A DNA stretch of 64,000 nt. Origin: Arcicella sp034931005 (GTDB taxonomy: Bacteria > Bacteroidota > Bacteroidia > Cytophagales > Spirosomataceae). Numbering within the stretch: the first letter of the stretch is position 1; every line of letters begins with the position of its first letter. The DNA lies in assembly GCF_034931005.1 (NCBI RefSeq), contig NZ_JAYGIN010000002.1, forward strand, positions 124,001-188,000, read 5' to 3'. Below the pieces are notes generated by a model that was not told the DNA's origin, searched no databases, and worked only from the letters and a program-made list of their open reading frames with translations. The translations under genes were made by a program, and so were the position numbers. Shown piece by piece: positions 22,940 through 32,223 of this stretch.

Positions 22940-25882
22940 TCAATTAAATGTCAATTTTGCTGTTGAATTTGAGAAAGAAATTTGACCATTATTGAATAAT
23001 TTTTTGGCTTTTGCATTAGTAGCAGAAACCGTAATATTATGACCTGCTTTAATTAAAACTTTATCCGTCAAATCTGGTATTCTTCCGCACGACCATGTAG
23101 CTGGGCTACTCCAATCCCCTGAGTTTATAGAGTAAATCATTCCTGAACACGGTGCAGAACATTCGCCTTGTTCTTCGTTGTAGAGTAGAAGAACTTCTTC
23201 ATCAGTTAAAGTTCCGTTATATATTTTTACATCGTCGATTTTACCTTTGAAATTATGGATTGGTCCATTATTATATCTTGAACCAATTGTGGCTATGACT
23301 GGAGTACTGTAGTAAGGAGTAGTCGTACCTGTATAACTTACTGATAACTGCCCATTTATATAAATTCTTCGATCCGTCTGACTTCTAACAACGGCAAAAT
23401 GAATCCAATTATTACTTGTTACAGATGAGTAGGATACTGCATAAGGTGTGGCTCCTGTACCATAACTAATAACTGAACCGTAGTTCCAAGCAGGTCCAGT
23501 TGAGAAGCTATTGTTGAAGAGCATAAAAAATTGGTCTCCTCCTGCATTCCCCACAGACATAACTGTTCTTAGGTCGCCATAGGCGGGCAATTCACTCGCA
23601 TTTAACCAACCTGAGTAAGTATATTTATTCGGAGCTAAGTTTGCTCCAGGAATTGAAATATAACTACTAACCCCATCAAAATTATAAGCACTATTAGCAT
23701 TTCCAAAGCGGTCAGTTGTCAGTGTTGCACCGTTCACAGTCCCATGATTAGTTCCTTTTGAATCCAAAGCATTTCCATTAAATGGATAACAAGCTAATAG
23801 TTGTAAGCCAGAGTTTACTGTAATGACTGCACTGCCACTGGTTGTTCCTGTTCCACACACATTATCTTTAACACTCGAAAGGGTATAAGTAGTAGTTACA
23901 TTAGGCGAAACACTTTGCGTAACCAATGATGTTGATGAGCTATAAGTAGTTGTATTGGTACCGTCTGAAATACTATAAATCCAAGGGGCTGTTCCTGTTA
24001 AATTAACTGATAAAGTAGCGGTTTGTCCTTGTGTAATGGTAGTTGTTCCACTGATTGTTCCAGTAGCCGTTGGTAAAATTGTAATTGGTAAAGTATTGAA
24101 ACTGATTGTAGAGCCATTAACAATTCGAACCCGATAGCCTGTCCCTGATGTAGTTACAGAAGTTGGTATCGAAATTTGAATAGGGGCAAGTGTTCCAGAC
24201 CCAATGATTGTTGGATTACTGAATCCTCCATTGGCATCAGATAATTGAACAGTATAAGTTGACCCTGCTGTTACGCTACTTTGTTGGAATGATATTTCTT
24301 CTAATTGATTTCTACAAAGCGAACTATTGGTTAAACTTGTTAAAGAAATGAGTGGGGTATCAACAATGGTTGGGCAATTCAAGGTGGCATTAAATAGAGA
24401 AGATATTTCTAAATCGTTCAACCCTCCTCTAAATAAACGAATATCATCTACTTTTCCGTTAAAGAAATTTACTAAGCCCGAACTTTGCGAGCCAATTCTT
24501 CCAACAGAAGGGGAAGCATACGTAGAGCTAAGTCCTGAGGCTGGGGAACTTTGCACCAAAACCCCATTGATATACATTTGTAGAGCATTGGCTGTTCTTA
24601 CAATGGCTACGTGATACCATTGCCCTACTGAAATTGAACCTGCATATTTTACATCCACATTACCGATGGAGGTTGAAGACCTAAAAACCCATCTTAATAC
24701 ACCATTATCGTTTTCTATATAGAGTTCTTGCGATAACCCAATTCCGCCAATAGATAAAATGTACTGATAATTTCCCGAAGTTGGTAAACTTGATGGAGAT
24801 ACCCAAAGCGAGTGTGTAAAGTTATTATTCAGTAAATTTGTTGTTGGAAATTCTACATAAGCTCCATTGCTTATGGACAATGCCGACGATGAAGTACCAT
24901 TTCTATTTGATACATACGAAGCACTTCCACCATTACTAAAAACTGAGCCATTGTTACTGCCAATTTGGTCGTTTGGATTTCCATCAAGAGGTAAACAAGT
25001 AATTAACCCAACCGTTCTGGAAACCGTAACCGTTGCACTACCACTTGATGTTCCCGCACCACATCCATTGCTTATAGACGTAGCTGTATAAGTGGTAGTG
25101 CTTAATGGAGATACAGAAAGTGTTAATGGATTGGTGCTGGTTGTTCCCGTCTGACCATTAGAAAGTGTATAGCTATAAGGTGCTGCTCCTGTGAAATTTA
25201 AGGTAATATTGGCTGATTGACCTTGATTAATGGTTGAGTTTCCACTTATTGCAACGGTTGGGGCAACACAAGTATTGGCATTTAGTTTACAATAAGAAAC
25301 CGTTCCTCCCGATGGTTGAGGAATCGTAATGTCAGTAATTGTATTTGAAAAATTTGTTACTAAAAGTACATATTTTTGACCTGCTAAAGCATTGCTGATT
25401 GTTAAATTGGCAACACTATTTGATGAATAATCACAAGAAATGGGGAGGTTATTAGTAGTTGTACAAACATTATTCAAATCTCCTCCAGATATTGGACCCC
25501 AAATGGCAGCATCAATATCTCTGTTACTGGAATTGTTAAAGCTGAATGATAAATTTCCACTTGTTTGTACCGTCACAATAAACCACATTTGGTTTGGTGT
25601 TGACCCTAAGCATCCATAATCTGTGGTTGGCGTTCCTATAAAACAATTATTATTATTGGTTGGAGCCGCATACGTAAAAGATGAAGCACAAGTATAATTT
25701 TGAGAGTTGGCAAATAATGAACAAGCAATAATATCATTCGTGCAGCCCGATATTGAATTAGTGATATATGGATTGACAGGACGTTTGCTTTGAGCATTTG
25801 TAGAGAAAATTGTAAAACACACAAAAAAGAACGAAAGAGCCACTGCTCTCTGTTTCCAAGAGGAAAAATGTAGCATAATCAA
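22940..25882 (-). CDS. Large secreted protein with LamG and Ig-like domains
   Basis: A 980-residue Ser/Thr/Asn-rich extracellular protein with an N-terminal signal peptide (hydrophobic AVALSFFFVCFTIFSTNAQ). The order is: a Cys-containing N-terminal domain (about 40-205); an Ig/PKD-like repeat (VAISGNSTINQGQSANITLN); a LamG-type lectin-like domain (about 300-500, with GKVDDIRLFRGGLNDLEIS); further Ig-like repeats including TISGTTTITQGQTATLSVN; a second LamG domain (about 695-900, with GKIDDVKIYNGTLTDEEV); and a short tail with WSSPATWSCGRIPDLTDKVLI. I see no typical type IX secretion C-terminal domain, so the end may be shortened or the protein may leave by another route. A role in binding polysaccharide or in adhesion is likely. 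Confidence 0.8.
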   Translation of the reverse strand: MIMLHFSSWKQRAVALSFFFVCFTIFSTNAQSKRPVNPYITNSISGCTNDIIACSLFANSQNYTCASSFTYAAPTNNNNCFIGTPTTDYGCLGSTPNQMWFIVTVQTSGNLSFSFNNSSNRDIDAAIWGPISGGDLNNVCTTTNNLPISCDYSSNSVANLTISNALAGQKYVLLVTNFSNTITDITIPQPSGGTVSYCKLNANTCVAPTVAISGNSTINQGQSANITLNFTGAAPYSYTLSNGQTGTTSTNPLTLSVSPLSTTTYTATSISNGCGAGTSSGSATVTVSRTVGLITCLPLDGNPNDQIGSNNGSVFSNGGSASYVSNRNGTSSSALSISNGAYVEFPTTNLLNNNFTHSLWVSPSSLPTSGNYQYILSIGGIGLSQELYIENDNGVLRWVFRSSTSIGNVDVKYAGSISVGQWYHVAIVRTANALQMYINGVLVQSSPASGLSSTYASPSVGRIGSQSSGLVNFFNGKVDDIRLFRGGLNDLEISSLFNATLNCPTIVDTPLISLTSLTNSSLCRNQLEEISFQQSSVTAGSTYTVQLSDANGGFSNPTIIGSGTLAPIQISIPTSVTTSGTGYRVRIVNGSTISFNTLPITILPTATGTISGTTTITQGQTATLSVNLTGTAPWIYSISDGTNTTTYSSSTSLVTQSVSPNVTTTYTLSSVKDNVCGTGTTSGSAVITVNSGLQLLACYPFNGNALDSKGTNHGTVNGATLTTDRFGNANSAYNFDGVSSYISIPGANLAPNKYTYSGWLNASELPAYGDLRTVMSVGNAGGDQFFMLFNNSFSTGPAWNYGSVISYGTGATPYAVSYSSVTSNNWIHFAVVRSQTDRRIYINGQLSVSYTGTTTPYYSTPVIATIGSRYNNGPIHNFKGKIDDVKIYNGTLTDEEVLLLYNEEQGECSAPCSGMIYSINSGDWSSPATWSCGRIPDLTDKVLIKAGHNITVSATNAKAKKLFNNGQISFSNSTAKLTFN

Positions 25883-26204
25883 GTGAATTATGTAGGGATT
25901 GAAAAATTAATTTATCCTAAAAATAAGCCACGAACTTAGGGTAGTAACCGTCGGTGTATTTACGTATGTGCTTAGTTTTCACAAAGATATTGAATTTTAA
26001 TAGTTTGATATGGAGGTTCCTATAAAATTATAATCATAGGCTTTCTAAAGTTTTGTTTACAATACTGATATTAGTCCGAAACATGACTGAAAAACCCTAA
26101 GATTTACATCTTTCCAAAAATATCTATTCTTTATTCTCTAATCTCTAACCTCTCTATTACTATCTTTGTAAAAAAATTGTATTATTCCCTTAAAATAAAA
26201 CTAA
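25883..26204. other. 322-base divergent intergenic region
   Basis: The gap between the divergent LamG and lpdA genes has two -7-like boxes TATCTTTG, one at 26161-26168 facing lpdA and one on the minus strand at 25982-25989 facing the LamG gene. Neither has a clear TTTG at -33. A pyrimidine-rich stretch with repeated CTCTAA words lies at 26125-26160. No gene is visible. Confidence 0.5.
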
Positions 26205-27599
26205 ATGGCACAAGTTTATGATTTAATCGTGATTGGCTCAGGTCCTGGTGGATATGTGGCGGCAATCCGTGCTTCACAATTGGGATTGAAATGTGCGGTC
26301 GTAGAGCGTGAATCTTTGGGTGGTATTTGCCTTAACTGGGGCTGTATTCCTACAAAAGCATTATTAAAATCTGCTCAGGTTTTTGAATACATCAAACACG
26401 CTGCCGATTACGGAATTACCGTTGCGGAGTCGCACGCTGACTTTGGTGCGGTTATTAAGCGTTCTCGTGGTGTTGCCGATTCTATGTCAAAAGGCGTTCA
26501 ATTCTTAATGAAAAAGAACAAAATTGACGTAATTATGGGTAACGGAAAGGCGTTGAAAAATAAAAAAGTAGAAGTAACTGCTGCCGATGGTAAAGTAACC
26601 GTTTACGATGCCAAAAACATCATGATTGCCACAGGAGCAAGAGCAAGAGCTTTACCAAATATTCCGATTGATGGCGTGAAGGTTATTGACTACCGTAAAG
26701 CAATGTCATTAGAAACTCAACCAAAATCAATGGTTGTGATTGGTTCTGGAGCAATTGGCGTTGAGTTTGCCTACGTATATGAAGCTATGGGAACGAAAGT
26801 AACCATCGTTGAATTTATGCCAAATGTTGTGCCTGTTGAAGACGAAGACGTTTCAAAAGAATTGGCAAAACAATACAAAAAATTAGGCGTTGATATTCAT
26901 ACAAATTCATCAGTAGAGTCAGTTGATACCAAAGGTGAAGGCTGTAAAGTAGCAGTAAAAACGCCAACTGGAAATATTACTATTGATTGCGATGTTGTAC
27001 TTTCAGCAGCAGGTGTTATTTCAAATCTTGAAAATGTTGGTTTAGAAGACGTTGGTATTATCACAGACAAAGGTAAAATTTTGGTTGATAAATGGTATCA
27101 AACAAACATTCCAAACTATTTTGCTATTGGTGATGTAACTCCAGGCCCTGCATTGGCTCACGTAGCATCAGCAGAAGGAATTATTTGTGTTGAGAAAATT
27201 GCGGGTCATCATGTTGAAGCGTTAGATTACTCAAATATTCCAGGTTGTACGTATTGCACGCCAGAAATTGCCTCAGTTGGTTTAACTGAAAAGAAAGCAA
27301 AAGAAGCAGGATACGATATTAAAGTAGGTAAATTTCCATTTGTAGCATCAGGAAAAGCAACGGCTGCTGGAGCAAGAGATGGTTTTGTAAAAGTGATTTT
27401 TGATGCAAAATACGGTGAATTCTTAGGAGCTCACATGATTGGATATAACGTTACTGAATTAATTGCGGAGGTTGTTGTAGCTCGTCGTTTAGAGACAACC
27501 GCTCACGAAATTATGACTTCAATTCACCCACATCCAACGATTTCAGAAGCTATCAAAGGAGCAACTGAAGCAGCTTATGGTTGTGCTGTTGATTTGTAA
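26205..27599 (+). CDS. lpdA: Dihydrolipoyl dehydrogenase (E3)
   Basis: A 464-residue flavoprotein, E3 of 2-oxoacid dehydrogenase complexes and of the glycine cleavage system. FAD-binding IGSGPGG lies at 10-16, the redox-active disulfide is GGICLNWGCIP (Cys42, Cys47), the NAD-binding GSGAIGVEFA lies near 175, and the C-terminal catalytic His is in HPHPTISEA. It reoxidises dihydrolipoamide using NAD+. pdhA (36442) and gcvT (14011), whose complexes need E3, lie in the same window but are not in an operon with it. Confidence 0.97.
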   Translation: MAQVYDLIVIGSGPGGYVAAIRASQLGLKCAVVERESLGGICLNWGCIPTKALLKSAQVFEYIKHAADYGITVAESHADFGAVIKRSRGVADSMSKGVQFLMKKNKIDVIMGNGKALKNKKVEVTAADGKVTVYDAKNIMIATGARARALPNIPIDGVKVIDYRKAMSLETQPKSMVVIGSGAIGVEFAYVYEAMGTKVTIVEFMPNVVPVEDEDVSKELAKQYKKLGVDIHTNSSVESVDTKGEGCKVAVKTPTGNITIDCDVVLSAAGVISNLENVGLEDVGIITDKGKILVDKWYQTNIPNYFAIGDVTPGPALAHVASAEGIICVEKIAGHHVEALDYSNIPGCTYCTPEIASVGLTEKKAKEAGYDIKVGKFPFVASGKATAAGARDGFVKVIFDAKYGEFLGAHMIGYNVTELIAEVVVARRLETTAHEIMTSIHPHPTISEAIKGATEAAYGCAVDL

Positions 27600-27621
27600 G
27601 AGGAAATTTTCAGAGATAAAT

Positions 27622-27658
27622 AAAAAGTCCCTTCAAATCATTTGAAGGGACTTTTTAT
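27622..27658 (+). terminator. lpdA terminator
   Basis: AAAAAGTCCCTTCAAA (27622-27637) and TTTGAAGGGACTTTTT (27641-27656) form a perfect 16-base-pair stem with a three-base loop and T-rich 3' end. Confidence 0.93.
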
Positions 27659-27728
27659 TTGATATTTTCTACGTAATAAACGGTCAAACCTTATTGTTTC
27701 TATGTGACCTATGATTCCCACATGATTA

Positions 27729-28352
27729 CTAATTCATAATAATCTTCTCTTTATAAACAGGCTTCTCTTTTTCTGGAACGATTGGTTTTCCATTCATTAA
27801 AACCTTCTTTGATGCCGTATCAAATTTCATCGGCTCATGTTGCGGAAAATCCATTGGAAATTCAAACGTTTTTTTCTTTTCTACCGATGATTCTGGATTT
27901 GAAAAAACAGGCACAGATGAATACGAAGTCTGACTACCATAAGTCATACTTCGACTTTTACGTTCAGCCACAGGCATTGGATTAACGTTGTCATCACCTT
28001 TTTTCATGACAAAAACCTTCACCGTTGCTTTATGAACACCCGTTAAACCCAAATCATGAGCTACACTGTGCGTTAATTCAATAGAAGTTGATTGACTTTT
28101 TCCATTTACTTCTACTACTTCATTACGATTATTGACAGGATTCGTAATCTGAATTAACGAACCCACAGGCAAAAAATCATGTGAACAAGTACGGTGACGA
28201 CTACTTAAATACTCGCCATTTGCCATTTTTTTGCCATATCGTCCGAGTGTATAAATACTTACCTCCTGCGTATATTCTTCTTGTGCAAATAATACGTTGG
28301 TGCTCAATATTGTAACTAAAGCAAAGGCTGTAAATGTTTTTAAAAACTTCAT
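27729..28352 (-). CDS. RlpA-like double-psi beta-barrel secreted protein
   Basis: A 207-residue exported protein starting at ATG 28352 with signal peptide MKFLKTFTAFALVTILSTNVLFA; the frame could begin upstream at 28385, but that hides the signal. The middle (about 28-115) resembles the double-psi barrel of RlpA: SIYTLGRYGKKMANGE, SSRHRTCSHDFLPVGSLIQITN, VEVNGKS, IELTHSVAHDLGL. The catalytic His/Asp pair of active RlpA transglycosylases is not clearly present. The C-terminal half is low-complexity. The next upstream gene has the same fold, suggesting a tandem duplication. Confidence 0.65.
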   Translation of the reverse strand: MKFLKTFTAFALVTILSTNVLFAQEEYTQEVSIYTLGRYGKKMANGEYLSSRHRTCSHDFLPVGSLIQITNPVNNRNEVVEVNGKSQSTSIELTHSVAHDLGLTGVHKATVKVFVMKKGDDNVNPMPVAERKSRSMTYGSQTSYSSVPVFSNPESSVEKKKTFEFPMDFPQHEPMKFDTASKKVLMNGKPIVPEKEKPVYKEKIIMN

Positions 28353-28410
28353 AATATTGTGTCTATTTAGTGAATAAGCAAGCAATAATCAAAGGTAGTA
28401 TATAACCCAT

Positions 28411-28450
28411 GAAAAACACTCCACTGAAAACGTTCAATGGGGTGTTTTGT
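28411..28450 (-). terminator. Terminator between the two RlpA-like genes
   Basis: AAAACACTCCA and TGGGGTGTTTT pair imperfectly; on the minus strand the stem is followed by TTTTTCATG. It lies downstream of the 28521-28985 gene. Confidence 0.7.
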
Positions 28451-28520
28451 TATGTTTTATAATATTTAAATTACTGTTTTATTAATGTAATCTGTTGTTT
28501 GTTAGGTATTTATCCGTTTA

Positions 28521-28985
28521 CTAATTCTTCTTGGATTCTGTCGGTTTGACGTAATCATATTTCCTGAAATCTACCTTAAATTCAGGTTCTTTCTTGGCAT
28601 TAATAGCAATGTTGCCAGTCGTTTTGCCCCAGCTAATAACCATAATTCTAACATCAATGATTTCATGTTTTTTCATTTCTAAAGCCTGAGCCACAGCATC
28701 TGTAAATTCAAGCGTTAGGTCTTCGTCATACACTTCATTGTCATTAATAATCACTTGAATTGTTTTTTTATTCCTTAGATTTACAAGCTCTATCAATGAG
28801 CCAATCGGGAAATATTCATGTGATGCCGTCAGTATTTTGGCATTTAAAATTTCGCCTGAACTTGTGGTATCTCCATAAGCTTCTGCTGGATAAGTGGTTG
28901 CTTTACCTTTAAAATCTTGTGCTGAAATTTTAATAATAAACAGTAAATTGGTGATTAAAGTAAGGATTAAACGGTATTTTAACAT
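28521..28985 (-). CDS. Second RlpA-like secreted protein
   Basis: A 154-residue protein with signal peptide MLKYRLILTLITNLLFIIKISA. The body matches the neighbour: FKGKATTYPAEAYGDTTSSGE, then NAKILTASHEYFPIGSLIELVN, VIINDNEV and LEFTDAVAQALEM. This aligns with the same blocks in the 27729-28352 protein (HDFLPVGSLIQITN, ELTHSVAHDLGL). The pair looks like an old tandem duplication with diverged tails. Cell-wall association is likely; enzymatic activity is doubtful. Confidence 0.65.
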   Translation of the reverse strand: MLKYRLILTLITNLLFIIKISAQDFKGKATTYPAEAYGDTTSSGEILNAKILTASHEYFPIGSLIELVNLRNKKTIQVIINDNEVYDEDLTLEFTDAVAQALEMKKHEIIDVRIMVISWGKTTGNIAINAKKEPEFKVDFRKYDYVKPTESKKN

Positions 28986-29488
28986 AATCTAAATAAATTG
29001 AGGGAATGTTAATGTAATATAGAGTCAATGAAATTTAATCTCAAAATGAAGGACAGAAGGCGGGGGAAATAATAATGTCCAGTTTTTACAAATTTGGTAA
29101 AAAATGCTGAAATACTCTAAATTTCTAACAATTTCTGTGCCATGAAACCATTTTTAAGTTTATTTTTTCTGATTTTATCATTAAAAAATGGCAATCCTGA
29201 CAAAAGTAGGTTTAATCAGAATTAATAAATTGCCGATAAAATCATTGACGTATTTTATCATTGAAGCTGTTGTTTAGTAAGTTATTCTGACTAATTCTTA
29301 TTCTAACATTTTTGATGGGTAACTTCCTGAACCAATATCCATTGCAAGTAAATACTTTATGAGTCAGGTTGATTAAAAAAGGTTGATTTTAAGCGTGAGC
29401 CTTGTACAATGTCGTAAAGACAGAGAGTCTTGCCCATCGCTAAAAAAGGGTTAATTTTGTAAAAAAAGGCATTTCAATTCGTAAAATC
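28986..29488. other. 503-base divergent intergenic region
   Basis: The gap between the second RlpA-like gene and lipB is AT-rich with repeated words (ATTTTATCATT occurs twice, ATAAAATCATTGA once). Apart from the lipB promoter at 29430-29459 I see no gene, tRNA or strong hairpin. A short RNA cannot be excluded. Confidence 0.5.
29430..29459 (+). promoter_or_regulatory. Predicted lipB promoter
   Basis: TTG (29430-29432), 19 bases, then TAATTTTG (29452-29459): a full match to the Bacteroidota -33/-7 pattern. It ends 29 bases before the GTG start of lipB. Confidence 0.7.
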
Positions 29489-30196
29489 GTGAATCAAAAT
29501 AAATTAATTATATTCCAAAATTTAGGTTTAATAGATTACCAAACTGCATGGGATTATCAAGAAAAAATTCATGCTGAAATCGTAGCTATTAAACTCGAAA
29601 ATAGAAATTTAACAACTGAAAATCAGGTCAATACGCCCAATTATGTCCTCTTTTGTGAGCATCCTCACGTCTATACTTTAGGCAAAAGTGGAAAACCCGA
29701 ACATCTTTTGTTGGATGATGAAGGTTTAGAAAACTATGATGCTAAGTATTATAAAATCAATCGTGGGGGCGATATAACGTATCACGGAAAAGGACAGTTG
29801 GTGGGTTATCCGATTCTGGATTTAGAAAACTTCTTTACCGATATTCACAAATATATGCGGTTTTTGGAAGAAGCCGTCATCAGAACTTGTGCCGATTTTG
29901 GTATTGAAGCAGGTAGAATTCAAGGACTTACGGGCGTTTGGGTGGACTATATCGAACAGAAAAACCCAAGAAAAATATGTGCAATGGGCGTAAAAGCCAG
30001 CCGTTGGGTAACCATGCACGGTTTTGCGTTGAATGTCAATACCGATTTGAGTTATTTCAAACACATTGTTCCCTGTGGTATCGACGACAAAGCCGTAACT
30101 TCAATGGAGCAAGAATTAGGAAAATCTCTTGATTTTCAAGAAGTGTCGGATAGAATGTTAAAAAACTTAGAAGATATTTTTGAAATGAAAAGTTAA
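29489..30196 (+). CDS. lipB: Octanoyl-[acyl-carrier-protein]:protein octanoyltransferase
   Basis: A 235-residue LipB with a GTG start at 29489. It moves the octanoyl group from acyl carrier protein to lipoyl domains such as E2 and GcvH. The family motif is RGGDITYHGKGQLVGYPILDL (its Arg/His region near residue 90). The catalytic lysine sits in AMGVKASRW and the nucleophilic cysteine in HIVPCGIDD. It supplies the cofactor for the pyruvate dehydrogenase and glycine cleavage complexes, whose other parts (pdhA, gcvT, lpdA) are in the window. A promoter sits directly upstream. Confidence 0.96.
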   Translation: MNQNKLIIFQNLGLIDYQTAWDYQEKIHAEIVAIKLENRNLTTENQVNTPNYVLFCEHPHVYTLGKSGKPEHLLLDDEGLENYDAKYYKINRGGDITYHGKGQLVGYPILDLENFFTDIHKYMRFLEEAVIRTCADFGIEAGRIQGLTGVWVDYIEQKNPRKICAMGVKASRWVTMHGFALNVNTDLSYFKHIVPCGIDDKAVTSMEQELGKSLDFQEVSDRMLKNLEDIFEMKS

Positions 30197-30288
30197 GTCG
30201 CAAGTACAAAGTATTTGGTCAAAGTGATTAGGTTTATTATCAAACCATTTTCTTAATACTTTGTATCTAATACTCAACAAAATTAAAA

Positions 30289-30696
30289 ATGAAAAAAGAT
30301 ATAGAATTTCGTCCCGTTGAAGGCGTAAAAATAACCATTGCCAGAAGTTTTAATGAAGCCAATGAGGCAGAGTGGGACGTTTATTTAATCAATCGCCTAA
30401 AAACCCCCATCAATACCGTTTTTGTTACGTCACGTGGCTACGGTTTTGACAAAGACGGAAACCAAGTAAAAACATCACAATTAAGGCATTTTCATAAAGA
30501 TGTTGCTGCCGAAGAAATTATCAAAATAGAAATGATTACGCCCGACGTTTTTCATTTGAATAATGAATATTGGGTGAGTTATTTTGTTGATAATCAGGTA
30601 TTTGATAAGAAATTTATTTTTGTGCCAGAGTCAATCACAGAAGAAAATTTAATTCATATCGAACAGCTAAATTTAAAAGGTGTTCTTCACGAATAA
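30289..30696 (+). CDS. Conserved hypothetical protein
   Basis: A 135-residue soluble protein without a signal peptide or membrane segment. It appears to be mostly beta: IEFRPVEGVKITIARSF, AEWDVYLINRLKTPINTVFVTSRGYG, EIIKIEMITPDVFHLNNEYWVSYFVDN. I do not recognise a named family. It lies between lipB and the 3'-5' exonuclease on the same strand and is followed by a palindrome. No function can be given. Confidence 0.7.
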   Translation: MKKDIEFRPVEGVKITIARSFNEANEAEWDVYLINRLKTPINTVFVTSRGYGFDKDGNQVKTSQLRHFHKDVAAEEIIKIEMITPDVFHLNNEYWVSYFVDNQVFDKKFIFVPESITEENLIHIEQLNLKGVLHE

Positions 30697-30699
30697 TAT

Positions 30700-30790
30700 T
30701 TAGGTATGAATGATGAGGTATAAGTTATGAGGTTAAACTTAAATCTTGAATCACAGTATTATTACCTCATCATTCATAACTTATACCTAA
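30700..30790. repeat. TTAGGTAT / ATGATGAGGT quasi-palindrome
   Basis: TTAGGTATGAATGATGAGGTATAAG... and ...ACCTCATCATTCATAACTTATACCTAA share the words GGTATAAGTTATGA and ATGAATGATGAGGT in shuffled inverted order. The arms begin right after the upstream stop (30696) and end five bases before the next ATG (30795). Confidence 0.8.
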
Positions 30791-30794
30791 GAAC

Positions 30795-31520
30795 ATGGAT
30801 TTTCAGAAAGTCGCAAAAAACTTATTATTTATTGATATTGAAACAGTATCGGCAGAGCCTGAGCTGAATCGCTTGCCCGACCGCATGAAGGCTCTTTGGT
30901 TACACAAAGCCAGTTATTTATCAAATCCGAATAATTTGAGTGCTGAGGATTTTTATTTCGATAGAGCGGGAATTTATGCCGAATTTGGAAAAATTGTAGC
31001 CATCGGCGTTGGCTTTTTTCATTGGAATGAAGAACAAGAAATTTGTTTGAAAGTAAAATCCATTAGTAGCGATGATGAAACGGATGTTTTGAAGGAATTT
31101 AAAGCACTTATTGAGAAAAAATACAAACCAACTTCTCTCGCTCTTTGTGCTCACAACGGAAAAGAATTTGATTATCCTTACCTCTGTCGAAGAATGCTTG
31201 TAAATGGCATCGAAATCCCGAAGGCCTTACAAATTTCTGGAAAAAAACCTTGGGAGATTCTACATTATGATACTTTGGATATGTGGAAATTTGGCGACAA
31301 AAAACACTATACTTCGCTTGAATTATTAGCGGCTATATTTAACATTGCCAGTAGCAAAACCGAACTCAGTGGCGACCAAGTAAATCATGCGTATCATCAC
31401 GAAAATGATTTATCTAAAATCGCTCGTTATTGCCGTGAAGATATTATCGTATTGGCTCAATTGTTCTTGAAATACCAAAATATGGAAACCGTGAAAGATC
31501 ATAATGTGGAAAGGATTTAA
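30795..31520 (+). CDS. Predicted 3'-5' exonuclease (PolB-like, DEDDy)
   Basis: A 241-residue DEDD exonuclease of the predicted PolB-like type (PF10108-like). Exo I is LLFIDIETVS (Asp14, Glu16), Exo II is CAHNGKEFDYPYL (Asp near 125), and Exo III is YCREDIIVLAQLFL near residue 215, giving a DEDDy-type arrangement. The fold degrades single-stranded DNA or RNA from the 3' end; the exact role is not known. The gene stands alone, preceded by a palindromic repeat and followed by a strong hairpin. Confidence 0.85.
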   Translation: MDFQKVAKNLLFIDIETVSAEPELNRLPDRMKALWLHKASYLSNPNNLSAEDFYFDRAGIYAEFGKIVAIGVGFFHWNEEQEICLKVKSISSDDETDVLKEFKALIEKKYKPTSLALCAHNGKEFDYPYLCRRMLVNGIEIPKALQISGKKPWEILHYDTLDMWKFGDKKHYTSLELLAAIFNIASSKTELSGDQVNHAYHHENDLSKIARYCREDIIVLAQLFLKYQNMETVKDHNVERI

Positions 31521-31539
31521 TGGTTTTATTCGTCCATCT

Positions 31540-31571
31540 AACGCAGACAGGGTTCAAACCCTGTCTGCGTT
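31540..31571. terminator. Perfect AACGCAGACAGGGTT hairpin
   Basis: A 15-base-pair perfect stem with a two-base loop (arms 31540-31554 and 31557-31571) lies between the convergent exonuclease and crtZ genes. It lacks a clear T tract, so it may be a palindromic repeat that also limits readthrough. Confidence 0.75.
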
Positions 31572-31605
31572 GAAATTGTAGATAGTTCTGTTTCTTAATA
31601 AAATA

Positions 31606-32043
31606 TTACTCATATTTCTTCGGAGCATACAAAAATCCAAACGCCTCAGCACCTTCACGAGTATGCACTTTATGATGCACATAATGAGCCTTCATAATAC
31701 GTTTCATGTAGGGATGTTTGGCAATAAATTTTATCTTGATTCTGCGGTGAACAATGACATCGTGGAAAATAAAATAGAAAAGTCCGTAACACAATACGCC
31801 CAAGCCTACCCAAAATAAAAACCATAAAGAAGGAACGTAAGTCCCCAAAGCAAAAGTAGAGATAGAAACCGTTGCAAAAACTACTGCAAAAAGGTCGTTT
31901 TTCTCCAAAGGTTCGTTATGATGAACGTGGTGCGAGCGATGCCAACGCCACATAAAACCGTGCATGATGTATTTATGCGTAAACCATGCAACTCCTTCCA
32001 TCAATAGAAATGTTCCAACAACTAATAAGAATTTTAAAAGCAT
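31606..32043 (-). CDS. crtZ: Beta-carotene 3-hydroxylase
   Basis: A 145-residue membrane di-iron hydroxylase of the fatty acid hydroxylase superfamily. The histidine clusters are all present: HKYIMH (23-28), HRSHHVHH (35-42), HDVIVH (near 95) and HYVHH (near 120). Four hydrophobic segments fit a small CrtZ. It adds 3-hydroxyl groups to beta-carotene to make zeaxanthin, consistent with the pigmented colonies usual in Cytophagales. No other carotenoid genes are next to it. Confidence 0.92.
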   Translation of the reverse strand: MLLKFLLVVGTFLLMEGVAWFTHKYIMHGFMWRWHRSHHVHHNEPLEKNDLFAVVFATVSISTFALGTYVPSLWFLFWVGLGVLCYGLFYFIFHDVIVHRRIKIKFIAKHPYMKRIMKAHYVHHKVHTREGAEAFGFLYAPKKYE

Positions 32044-32223
32044 GACTGAATATGTTTGATAATGTTTGTCAAAATTTCAACTATTTACTCTTTTAACCAA
32101 ACGTATTTAGATTTGTTTGAGAATCAGTATTCAAAAATCGGTATTTGCGTACCTTTGTGGAATAAATTAATGCTTGCCAATCAAAATCTTATTTCGTTTT
32201 ATAAAAATCTTAATTGGCATAAT

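Noticed and set aside
28986..29488. Small gene or structured RNA in the 503-base gap before lipB
   Set aside because: No open frame with a protein-like composition and no strong multi-stem structure was found; only the lipB promoter is supported.
32056..32223. Longer N-terminus for the M14 peptidase
   Set aside because: It would place 56 residues before an otherwise standard signal peptide; ATG 32224 is the sensible start.
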